The notes beneath the pieces are model-generated. The model made no database searches, was not told the DNA's origin, and saw only the letters and a program-made list of their open reading frames with translations. From an uncultured Eubacterium sp. (GTDB taxonomy: Bacteria; Bacillota; Clostridia; Lachnospirales; Lachnospiraceae): 20,866 nt of DNA. Within the stretch, counting starts at the first letter, position 1. Every line of letters begins with the position of its first letter. Both the position numbers and the translations under genes were made by a program. Location: positions 1-20,866 of the forward strand of contig CAJUFM010000057.1 of NCBI GenBank assembly GCA_910585745.1, read 5' to 3'. Shown here in pieces: positions 1-6,383 of this stretch.

Positions 1-24
1 GGTCTGAGGGTTTATAGGTATCCC

Positions 25-348
25 TTGAACAACCTAAATACATTATACAAGGAGGTTTATACCCATTTGATATTTTTAGAAAAGGTTTTAGAACTTATGA
101 TGGAAAAAAATGCGAAGGTCGATGCGACATTGCTAATGACATTTAGGGATTTTTTGAAAAAAGAAGAAAATATAGGGAAACATTATCCATTATCTTTAAA
201 TGGGAAAAAAATTCTGGATGAAGAGAAAAAATTAGTTTATGCGGAAAACGAAGATTTTTCAAATGAATTAATAAATTTTTTAATGTATGAAATGACAAAT
301 GACTGTCTTATTGAAATAAAAAAATATTGGTCAATAAAAAGAAGATAA
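25..348 (+). CDS. Small AT-rich protein, 5' part of a probably split immunity-like gene
   Basis: The frame encodes about 107 residues from TTG at 25 and is open to the left edge, so the true start may lie outside the window. An in-frame TTG at 67 is preceded by AAGGAGG (49-55) with a long 11-base gap and is a second possible start (93 residues). The product is charged, leucine-rich and probably all helical, with no signal peptide or membrane segment. I recognise no named family. Its position beside toxin tails suggests an immunity protein of an Rhs-type toxin to the left; that is inference from context. The frame ends at 348 in a run of Lys/Arg codons, and the next frame (-1) carries on at once with a sequence that reads like a natural continuation, so this is probably the front half of one broken gene. 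Confidence 0.5.
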   Translation: MNNLNTLYKEVYTHLIFLEKVLELMMEKNAKVDATLLMTFRDFLKKEENIGKHYPLSLNGKKILDEEKKLVYAENEDFSNELINFLMYEMTNDCLIEIKKYWSIKRR

Positions 349-350
349 AA

Positions 351-536
351 ATGTTGTTTCGTGCATTACATAATTTACCAAGAGCTTATTTACGAGAAAG
401 AAGTGAAATATTTTGCGATATAAACATACCGCAAATATCCCAGAACGAGGCTATAGAGTATTCATTTGCTAATATGGATATGGAAGCAAAAAAATATTAT
501 ATAGATTCGGCACGATTAAAAGGTATTATATGTTAA
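351..536 (+). CDS. 3' part of the split immunity-like gene (-1 frame)
   Basis: This short frame encodes 61 residues from ATG at 351, and is also open upstream to a TTG at 327, inside the preceding frame. There is no convincing ribosome site before ATG 351 (only AGAAGATAAA). The N-terminal part reads like the middle of a helical protein (RALHNLPRAYL) rather than a start. Joining the upstream frame to this one by a -1 shift in the A/G-rich stretch at 336-345 gives a continuous protein of about 165-170 residues. A natural indel, a sequencing error in the A run, or two separate small genes are all possible. I do not recognise the family. Confidence 0.45.
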   Translation: MLFRALHNLPRAYLRERSEIFCDINIPQISQNEAIEYSFANMDMEAKKYYIDSARLKGIIC

Positions 537-547
537 TATATAAATAG

Positions 548-878
548 CAGAAAAGCGGAGCTTATGGGGAGGTCACTGTCAGCAGGGATAAGGGCAGTAA
601 GACGATTTCGGCAGAGGATGTAAGTAAGGGGAATGGTGTAGGAAATCCAGTTAAGATAGAGGGGCGTGGTAGTACAGGAAGAACCATTTCAAATACGTTA
701 AATGAACAGATGGCAGTGCATCAAGTACAATCAATTATCCAAACTAATCATTATGACAGATCCTAGGTGGCCAGCTGCTGAGGGATGGGTTAAGATGGGG
801 AATAATGTAAATGGGATAGAGATACATTTTATATATAATAAAAATACAAATGCTTTTGATAATTTCAAATTTAAATAG
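548..878 (+). pseudogene. Broken Rhs-type toxin C-terminal tail
   Basis: Two frames together look like the end of a polymorphic toxin. Frame 1 (548-766) reads through a linker with AYGEVTVSRDKGSKTISAED and then stops. Frame 2 (+1) carries the rest from about 737 to the TAG at 876-878, with a tail containing MTDPRWPAAEGWVKM, NGIEIHFIYN and a final FKFK. From memory, tails of the form RWP..GWVKM..NGIEIHF.YN..FKFK occur at the C-terminus of Rhs/WapA-like toxins; I cannot name the activity. There is no start codon with a ribosome site, a TAG lies directly upstream at 545, and the frame is broken around 728-745. It should therefore be a dead or unexpressed cassette. An intact immunity-like gene follows 13 bases later. 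Confidence 0.6.
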
Positions 879-891
879 GAGAAGAAAATTT

Positions 892-1281
892 ATGTGTAGT
901 AATGTGATTTTTCAAGATCAGAATATAACGTTTTTATTTGATTTTCTTTATAAGGTTGAAAAATATTTTACTTATGAAATATACATTTTGACATCAGGGT
1001 ATTCTGGGAAGTGTAATTTTTGTATTCCAGAAGACAAACTTAAAGCTTATGTTAAAAGAATTAGTAAAATAATGAATGATCTTAGTGGTGAATTTACAAT
1101 AGAAGATTGCGAAAGTGATGCATATATAAAAATATATTTTGAAAATATAAGAGAACTTTATTTAAGTGGTCAAATAGGGGGCAGTTATGAAGATAATAAT
1201 TTAAAGTTTAAATTGAGAGCAGATCAAACAATTTTATTGCGGCTTAAAAACAAATTATTATATGATTTACAGCCTACATGA
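892..1281 (+). CDS. Probable immunity protein (WapI-like tail)
   Basis: The product has 129 residues. ATG 892 is chosen over the upstream ATG at 850 because AGGAGAAG (877-884) lies 7 bases before it, and because 850-878 overlaps the toxin remnant. It is a soluble acidic protein with no signal peptide. The middle to C-terminal part contains DAYIKIYF, LYLSGQIGGSYEDNNLKF and ADQT. A pattern of SGQ.GG..ED..L.F...DQT is what I recall from WapI-type immunity proteins; this is recognition from memory, not a search. It sits directly after a broken toxin tail, the normal place for the matching antitoxin. It remains intact although the toxin is broken, so it may protect against the toxin of siblings. 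Confidence 0.6.
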   Translation: MCSNVIFQDQNITFLFDFLYKVEKYFTYEIYILTSGYSGKCNFCIPEDKLKAYVKRISKIMNDLSGEFTIEDCESDAYIKIYFENIRELYLSGQIGGSYEDNNLKFKLRADQTILLRLKNKLLYDLQPT

Positions 1282-1315
1282 CTAAATTCAGAATCAACAT
1301 AATTAAACATGTTGG

Positions 1316-2221
1316 ATGGAATCGGGTGCTTTCCTAGCGGTTGCCTTTGCCTCATTGTTTAACATGGATACCTGGCAGGGGGACCTGTATGAGCCGGTGA
1401 CGCTGCATAAGTATCTGTATGCGAATGCAAACCCGGTGAAGTACAAGGACCCCAGCGGGAACATGGGAAGCCTGCAGGAGTGTAATCTCGCCAGCGCCAT
1501 CAGCGCGGAACTGTATAAGAAACAGAACGTGGTCATGGGGATGGCGGTGCTGAACGGCATCGGCAAATCGGTGATGACGGGGCTGTGCGGCGGGGATGCT
1601 GGCGACATGACAACGGCCTTTCTGGAAGGAGCGATCGAGGGAGCAGCCATGGGAATGCTGTTCTGTGCGGTTGCGGCAGTGCTGGCGACGAGTATGCTGA
1701 CGGTGATGATGGCCCATACCGCGGCTTCCAGTGTTGTTTCCATCGTGCTGGCCATCTACAGTGTTTCCGAGGGGGATTACCTGAATGCACTGGTGTATGG
1801 TGCAGTGGCAGTGGCCGGGATCATCGGGGTGTACAAGTGGTATCGCATGAGTTTTAAAATTGATATCATTGGAAGCAAGGGTAAAATCAGTGTGGCTGAT
1901 AATAAAAATTATGAAACCCAGCCACAAAGATTGGTTCAACAAGGAAAGACAGTGGCTATCGGCAAAATGAAAGATTTAAATGCCCCAGGAAAAATTGTAT
2001 ATGGGGAATTTAAAGTGGCGGATTATTTGCCAGACCAAGGTTCTCCGAAAGCAAATTGGAAACAAAATAGTGGAATACTTAGAAGTGTTATAAGAGAAGG
2101 TGATCCCATAAAAGATGTATCTGAATATCCAATGCAAAATGCGGGGTTTTTAGGAGCAGAAAGGAATTTGTTGGAGATGATGGGATGGGCTTATGATGAT
2201 GGGTATTGGTATTTACCATAA
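1316..2221 (+). CDS. Truncated Rhs core end with pretoxin region and toxin C-terminus (orphan cassette)
   Basis: The frame encodes 301 residues. Residues 16-49 are the end of the RHS-repeat-associated core (NMDTWQGDLYEP, HKYLYANANPV, DPSGN). Residues about 105-180 hold two or three hydrophobic segments typical of a pretoxin linker. Residues about 181-301 form a variable toxin domain ending in WKQNSGILR, GFLGAERNLLE and GW.YDDGYWYLP. I recognise this tail as a recurrent polymorphic-toxin C-terminus but cannot assign an activity. The thousands of residues of upstream Rhs shell are missing: homology starts abruptly near 1355, and there is no ribosome site before ATG 1316. It looks like a silent donor cassette rather than an expressed toxin. 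Base composition drops sharply from GC-rich to AT-rich near 1853, exactly at the start of the toxin part. An immunity-like gene follows 16 bases later. Confidence 0.7.
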   Translation: MESGAFLAVAFASLFNMDTWQGDLYEPVTLHKYLYANANPVKYKDPSGNMGSLQECNLASAISAELYKKQNVVMGMAVLNGIGKSVMTGLCGGDAGDMTTAFLEGAIEGAAMGMLFCAVAAVLATSMLTVMMAHTAASSVVSIVLAIYSVSEGDYLNALVYGAVAVAGIIGVYKWYRMSFKIDIIGSKGKISVADNKNYETQPQRLVQQGKTVAIGKMKDLNAPGKIVYGEFKVADYLPDQGSPKANWKQNSGILRSVIREGDPIKDVSEYPMQNAGFLGAERNLLEMMGWAYDDGYWYLP

Positions 2222-2237
2222 CAGGAGACGATATTTT

Positions 2238-2780
2238 ATGGATTTTAGAGATGTATGCCAAAAGTATTTTGGCTATTTATTAGAAGATGGATATGAAATA
2301 TTAGTGGAGAAAAATGAAAATTGTATGGAATATAAAAAAGGAAACTTAATTATTCAGTTGTTTTTTGAAAAGCAAGGATATGAGATTTATATTTGCGTTA
2401 CTCACATAGATGGGAGAGTGGTTAGAGCATATGATATATTGGCTTACTTTGACATGGATTCCCAAAGAGGAGGATATCAAATTCCGCGACTGGGAGATTT
2501 AGAAAAAGGGATTTGTTATTTATCGAAGACACTTTGTTGTATATTGAAACTAGTAGATGTATCTGATGAAGCAAATTTTCAAAAACTTTATGACTTCTCT
2601 ACAAATAAACAATCTGATGAGGCAAAGTTGTTAAATATACAGAGAGAATTAAGAAAAGCTGAAAAGTGTTGGAAAGAACATGATTATAAACAAGCAGAAT
2701 ATTTGCTTCAAAAACATATCAAGTATTTATCATTAAGTCAGAAAATGAAATTGCAGTATATACAAAAGCATAACAGGTGA
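2238..2780 (+). CDS. Probable immunity protein for the adjacent toxin cassette
   Basis: The product has 180 residues. ATG 2238 is preferred over an upstream in-frame ATG at 2193 because AGGAG (2223-2227) lies about 10 bases before it and because 2193 is inside the toxin frame. The protein is soluble and AT-rich in coding sequence. The N-terminal 100 residues look like an alpha/beta fold (alternating strands such as NLIIQLFFEKQGYEIYICV). The last 60 residues are highly charged and helical (LRKAEKCWKEHDYKQAEYLL), perhaps one TPR-like hairpin. I do not recognise a named family. Its role as antitoxin to the toxin tail encoded just upstream is inferred from gene order, small size and composition. 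Confidence 0.55.
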   Translation: MDFRDVCQKYFGYLLEDGYEILVEKNENCMEYKKGNLIIQLFFEKQGYEIYICVTHIDGRVVRAYDILAYFDMDSQRGGYQIPRLGDLEKGICYLSKTLCCILKLVDVSDEANFQKLYDFSTNKQSDEAKLLNIQRELRKAEKCWKEHDYKQAEYLLQKHIKYLSLSQKMKLQYIQKHNR

Positions 2781-2822
2781 TGGTGTTAACAGCCGGAACC
2801 AGCTGGCGGAGGAAGATTTTTT

Positions 2823-2999
2823 ATGACTGATATACAAAACGATAAACTGTTTCATACTTTTTGTTCTGTTTTACAAGGAAAAAATGTGAGGTACTGGATA
2901 AATGTAACATCGTATTGTAAAGATGGTTATACTGGATATAATATATGTTTAGGACGGAAAATCCCAGCATTTACAAAAAAGTTGACGAATCCGCTGTAG
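2823..2999 (+). CDS. Short orphan ORF, probable 5' remnant of another immunity gene
   Basis: ATG 2823 is preceded by an excellent ribosome site, GGAGGAAG (2808-2815), at 7 bases, and opens a 58-residue AT-rich frame. The first 50 or so residues look like the front of a small globular protein (YWINVTSYCKDGYTGYNICLG). The last codons run into the -35 box of the next promoter (2982-2987) and the stop at 2997 lies in the promoter spacer. This suggests the gene was cut by a deletion or insertion and now stops in unrelated DNA. The upstream stretch 2778-2815 is GC-rich and may be another scrap of Rhs sequence. No family is recognised, and translation is possible but unproven. Confidence 0.4.
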   Translation: MTDIQNDKLFHTFCSVLQGKNVRYWINVTSYCKDGYTGYNICLGRKIPAFTKKLTNPL

Positions 3000-3011
3000 T
3001 AATGATATAAT
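2982..3011 (+). promoter_or_regulatory. Sigma-A type promoter of the surface polymer export genes
   Basis: TTGACG (2982-2987), an 18-base spacer and TATAAT (3006-3011) with an upstream TG (TGA before the -10, an extended -10) form a near-consensus promoter. Transcription would start near 3018, about 30 bases before ATG 3048. A small dyad AATCA-AA-TGATT (3009-3020) overlaps the -10 and start point and could bind a regulator, but it is short. Confidence 0.75.
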
Positions 3012-3047
3012 CAAATGATTGTAAAATAAGTTTGACACAGAGATGGC

Positions 3048-3911
3048 ATGGAGCAGATGGGAAAACAGGCTCCGGCACAGATGGAGGACTATGATATTAT
3101 GTCGCAGGTGATCAAGAATTTTAACAAATACCGGTATCTGCTGGGAGAACTGGCGAAGAAAAACATTAAGCTGAAATACCGCAGAAGTTACCTGGGTATC
3201 TTGTGGACACTGATCGAGCCTTTGCTGGTGATGATCGTGCTGAGTGTCGTATTTGGGCCGATGCTGGGGAGAAAAGGGCAGGATCCCGCTTTTAAAGGGG
3301 TTCCCTTTCCCGTATATGTACTGACAGGACGGCTTTTGTATTCCTTTTTTTCCTCTTCTACCAACAGCGCCATGCGCTCGATCCGGGCTAATGGCGGAAT
3401 GATCAAAAAAGTGTATGTACCGAAGTATATGTATCCGCTGTCGGGGATCTTATCGAATTTTGTGATCTTTGTGATCTCCCTGGTGGTGCTCGTATGTGTG
3501 ATGGTATTTTTCCTTGCCACTGGAACCTATAAAGCGCCAATGAATGGCTATATGCTATTATCCATTGTGCCGCTGGTGAACCTGCTGATGCTGGCGGTGG
3601 GGACGGGGCTGGTTCTGGCTACGTTATGTGTATTTTTCCGGGATATTGAATATTTATGGAGCGTTATGCTGATGCTTATAATGTACTGCAGTGCGATCTT
3701 CTATTTTGCCAGCAGTCTTGGGGATACGACGAGAAAGGTAGTGAAGCTGAACCCATTATTTGGGATTATTGATAATTTCAGGCGGAGCTTGTTTGGACAA
3801 CCCTTTGATATGACGATGCTTGCTTATACCTTTGGGGTAAGTGCAGTGCTGATCGGCATCGGGATGTTTTTATTCTACCGCAAACAGGATACTTTTATTT
3901 TGAATATTTAA
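3048..3911 (+). CDS. ABC-2 type polymer exporter, permease (TagG/Wzm type)
   Basis: The product has 287 residues, the usual size for permeases that export teichoic acid or O-antigen. About six membrane segments follow a cytoplasmic amphipathic start. The early motif LKYRRSYLGILWTLIEPLL (residues 43-61) is the hallmark of the TagG/RfbA/KpsM-like ABC-2 family. With the ATPase encoded next, it would flip lipid-linked polymer across the membrane. The ribosome site before ATG 3048 is weak (AGAG), so a start at ATG 3057 cannot be excluded. It is the first gene after a strong promoter, and the next gene follows after 32 bases. The substrate is inferred to be a glycerol-phosphate-containing polymer from tagD and a glycerophosphotransferase downstream. 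Confidence 0.9.
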   Translation: MEQMGKQAPAQMEDYDIMSQVIKNFNKYRYLLGELAKKNIKLKYRRSYLGILWTLIEPLLVMIVLSVVFGPMLGRKGQDPAFKGVPFPVYVLTGRLLYSFFSSSTNSAMRSIRANGGMIKKVYVPKYMYPLSGILSNFVIFVISLVVLVCVMVFFLATGTYKAPMNGYMLLSIVPLVNLLMLAVGTGLVLATLCVFFRDIEYLWSVMLMLIMYCSAIFYFASSLGDTTRKVVKLNPLFGIIDNFRRSLFGQPFDMTMLAYTFGVSAVLIGIGMFLFYRKQDTFILNI

Positions 3912-3943
3912 GAAGTGATCAACGAACGGAAGGAAGAAGAGCA

Positions 3944-4702
3944 ATGGCGAAGAAGAATCTGGCTCTGAGGGTAAACCATGTCAGCATGAAATTCAATCTC
4001 AGCTCCCAGAAAGTAGACAACATTAAAGAATACATTATAAAAATGCTGAAGAAAGAGCTTATGTACCAGGAATTCTGGGCGCTCAAAGATGTAGATTTTG
4101 AGATAAAGCGGGGAGACCGGGTGGGGATCCTGGGGTTAAACGGCGCTGGTAAGAGTACATTATTAAAGGTGATCGCGGGAGTGCTCAAGCCCACGGAGGG
4201 AAATGTGGACTGCTATGGAAAGATCGCGCCGCTTCTGGAGCTGGGAGCCGGTTTCGATAAACAGTATACCGGGGCAGAAAATATTTATTTGTACGGCGCG
4301 GTGCTGGGCTACAGCAAAGAATTTATTCAGGAAAAATATGACGAGATCGTAAAGTTTTCAGAATTAGGCAAGTTTATCGATGTTCCGGTGAAAAATTATT
4401 CGTCGGGTATGAAGTCGAGACTGGGCTTTTCCATCGCTACCGTGGTGGAGCCGGAGATCCTTATATTAGATGAGGTGCTCAGTGTGGGCGACAAGCGTTT
4501 CCGCAAGAAATGTGAAGCGCGTATCCAGAGCATGTTTGACAAAGGTGTGACAGTACTTTTTGTATCCCACTCTACGGATCAGGTATTGCGGATGTGCAAT
4601 AAGGGAATCCTGTTAGAGCAGGGCAGGCTGATCGCCCAGGGCGATGTAGAGGATATTGTGGATCTTTATGACGAAAAACTCGGCATGGAACGGGACGATT
4701 GA
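3944..4702 (+). CDS. ABC polymer exporter, ATP-binding subunit (TagH/Wzt type)
   Basis: The product has 252 residues with all ABC ATPase motifs: Walker A GLNGAGKST (64-72), signature YSSGM in place of LSGGQ (152-156), Walker B ILILDE (172-177) and switch histidine H209. The variant YSSGM signature and the N-terminal extension (residues 1-45, before FWALKDVDFEI) are typical of teichoic-acid and O-antigen exporters. It ends soon after the nucleotide-binding domain, so it lacks the C-terminal carbohydrate-binding domain of some Wzt proteins and the long extracellular tail of Bacillus TagH. Substrate choice must therefore rest elsewhere. The ribosome site is an AGGAAG stretch about 8 bases before ATG 3944. 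Confidence 0.92.
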   Translation: MAKKNLALRVNHVSMKFNLSSQKVDNIKEYIIKMLKKELMYQEFWALKDVDFEIKRGDRVGILGLNGAGKSTLLKVIAGVLKPTEGNVDCYGKIAPLLELGAGFDKQYTGAENIYLYGAVLGYSKEFIQEKYDEIVKFSELGKFIDVPVKNYSSGMKSRLGFSIATVVEPEILILDEVLSVGDKRFRKKCEARIQSMFDKGVTVLFVSHSTDQVLRMCNKGILLEQGRLIAQGDVEDIVDLYDEKLGMERDD

Positions 4703-4769
4703 GTACTTTGGATGAAGATTAGTTAGATACGGAATATGCGGGCAGCCGCAGAATGGAATGGAGGATAAA

Positions 4770-5171
4770 ATGAAAAAGGTAATTACTTATGGTACCTATG
4801 ATCTGCTTCATGTGGGGCATATCAATCTGCTCCGCCGCGCCAAAGCGCTGGGGGATTATCTGATCGTAGTGGTTTCCAGTGATGAATTCAATGCGGGAAA
4901 AGGAAAAAAGGCATATCATTCCTTTGAGGACCGTAAGATCATACTCGAGGCGATCAAGTACGTGGATGAGGTGCTGCCGGAATATACCTGGGAGCAGAAG
5001 ATTGATGATGTGAAGGACAATGATGTGGACGTATTTGTGATGGGAGATGACTGGGAAGGAAAATTTGATTTTCTGAAAGATTACTGTGAAGTAGTCTACC
5101 TTCCGAGAACAGAAGGAATCTCTACATCAAAGATAAAGGAAGATCTGGGATTTAGTAAAGAAAATGATTAA
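4770..5171 (+). CDS. tagD: Glycerol-3-phosphate cytidylyltransferase
   Basis: The product has 133 residues, as expected for the TagD/GCT family (about 130). It makes CDP-glycerol from CTP and glycerol-3-phosphate, the donor for glycerol-phosphate polymers. The nucleotidyltransferase HxGH motif is HVGH (residues 14-17), after YGTYDLL, and the second signature RTEGISTSK is near the C-terminus. I choose ATG 4770 because GGAGG (4760-4764) lies 5 bases upstream; a further ATG at 4758 has no ribosome site and adds only MEDK. The gene overlaps the following glycerophosphotransferase by 8 bases, so the two are translationally linked, matching donor synthesis with donor use. Confidence 0.95.
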   Translation: MKKVITYGTYDLLHVGHINLLRRAKALGDYLIVVVSSDEFNAGKGKKAYHSFEDRKIILEAIKYVDEVLPEYTWEQKIDDVKDNDVDVFVMGDDWEGKFDFLKDYCEVVYLPRTEGISTSKIKEDLGFSKEND

Positions 5172-6261
5172 AAAAGCAGGTTATTTATTATTTGCGGTGT
5201 TCTACTATCTGTGCCGCCTTTTTCCCAGAGACCGGAAAAAGATATTTCTTGTGGCGACCCATGATGACAGTCCGGAGGGGAATATAGGCATCGTTGCGGA
5301 GGCGGTCCGGCAGAGAGAGGAAGGGTACCGGCTGGTCTGGTTTACTAGAAAGGACAGGATCACGGATCCGGTAAACTTTTTTATCCGAAAAGCATATCAC
5401 CTTGCCACGGCCTCTTATGTATTTCTGGACAATGAGTTTCTGCCCATGGCATATCTTCATTTTCCCGAATCGGTAAAAGTAGTACAGCTCTGGCATGGGA
5501 CAGGAACCATAAAAAAATTTGGACAGGATGTGAATGCAGGCACACTGGGGAGGCTGGAGTACTGCGCCAACCAGAACATTACCCATCTGATCGTGAATTC
5601 TGAAGAAGTGAAAGCAGAGTATGCCAGCGCTTTTGGGGTGAGTGAGGACAGGATTTATCCCATCGGACTGCCGCGGACAGATCTTCTTCTGAATCCGGAT
5701 TTTCTGGAAGACAAGAGAGGGCAGTTTTTAGACCAGTATCCACAAGTTCAAAAAAAACGTTGCATTTTATATGCCCCCACCTTCCGGGACAGTGAGGTGG
5801 ATTCACCGGAGATCCATCTGGATCTGCAGGAAATGTCAGATAAAATGAGTTCGGAAGATGTACTTTTGATCCGCCTGCATCCTCATGTGGCGCAGAAGAT
5901 TTCCTGGGAAGAGAAAAGATGGAAAAATATCATCAATGTGTCAGAATATCCGGGAGTAACGACGCTGCTGGCAGTGGCTGACGTACTTATCACAGACTAT
6001 TCCTCGATTGTATTTGAGTATTGTCTCAGGAATAAACCGATGATCTTTTATGCCTATGACCTGGAACAGTTTGAAAAAAATGGAAGAAGTTTTTATAGGG
6101 ATTACCGCAGTTTCGTGCCGGGAAGGGTTGTGCAGAGTACAGAAGAGTTGCTGGACTGCCTGAAAGCGGCGGAGGAGAATAAGGCGGCTGTCTTTACAGA
6201 GCTGATGTTCGACAAATTGGATGGAAAAGCCACATTACGACTTTTGGAATTGATTTTTTGA
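5164..6261 (+). CDS. CDP-glycerol glycerophosphotransferase (TagB/TagF family)
   Basis: The product has 365 residues, close to TagB (one GT-B-like catalytic unit) and much shorter than the 700+ residue TagF polymerases. Family motifs are present: QLWHGTGTIK (108-117, with the catalytic His), YAPTFRD (203-209), LHPH (238-241) and ITDYSS (276-281). It should transfer glycerol-phosphate from CDP-glycerol to a lipid-linked or growing glycan. A short hydrophobic N-terminus (residues 4-20) may be a membrane-contacting helix. Start ATG 5164 overlaps the tagD stop in ATGATTAA. Whether it adds a single primer unit or several cannot be told from sequence alone. Confidence 0.9.
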   Translation: MIKKAGYLLFAVFYYLCRLFPRDRKKIFLVATHDDSPEGNIGIVAEAVRQREEGYRLVWFTRKDRITDPVNFFIRKAYHLATASYVFLDNEFLPMAYLHFPESVKVVQLWHGTGTIKKFGQDVNAGTLGRLEYCANQNITHLIVNSEEVKAEYASAFGVSEDRIYPIGLPRTDLLLNPDFLEDKRGQFLDQYPQVQKKRCILYAPTFRDSEVDSPEIHLDLQEMSDKMSSEDVLLIRLHPHVAQKISWEEKRWKNIINVSEYPGVTTLLAVADVLITDYSSIVFEYCLRNKPMIFYAYDLEQFEKNGRSFYRDYRSFVPGRVVQSTEELLDCLKAAEENKAAVFTELMFDKLDGKATLRLLELIF

Positions 6262-6278
6262 TCTTTTTAGTATATAAT
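6250..6278 (+). promoter_or_regulatory. Promoter upstream of the LCP gene
   Basis: TTGATT (6250-6255), a 17-base spacer and TATAAT (6273-6278) overlap the last codons of the glycerophosphotransferase gene. Transcription would start near 6285, leaving a leader of about 100 bases before the LCP gene. No clear hairpin terminator separates the two genes, so read-through from the first promoter is also likely. Confidence 0.6.
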
Positions 6279-6383
6279 AAAAATGTTCTGGGGCCTTGTG
6301 GAAGGAACTGGGAAGAATACAGACAGCCTGGCGGTATCGGTTAAAAGCTGCCGGGTGAAGAAAAAAATGTGGAGGGATGTTTC

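Noticed and set aside
336..345. Programmed -1 frameshift site in the split small gene
   Set aside because: The heptamer does not match an efficient slippery sequence and no clear downstream hairpin or stimulatory ribosome site was seen; decay or an indel is simpler.
1352..1942. Minus-strand frame (196 codons) over the Rhs cassette
   Set aside because: It is His- and Arg-rich in a way typical of reverse frames in GC-rich coding DNA, and the plus strand has clear Rhs core motifs.
3032..3037. Second TTGACA just before the permease gene
   Set aside because: No -10 box follows; it would also place the start inside the coding region.
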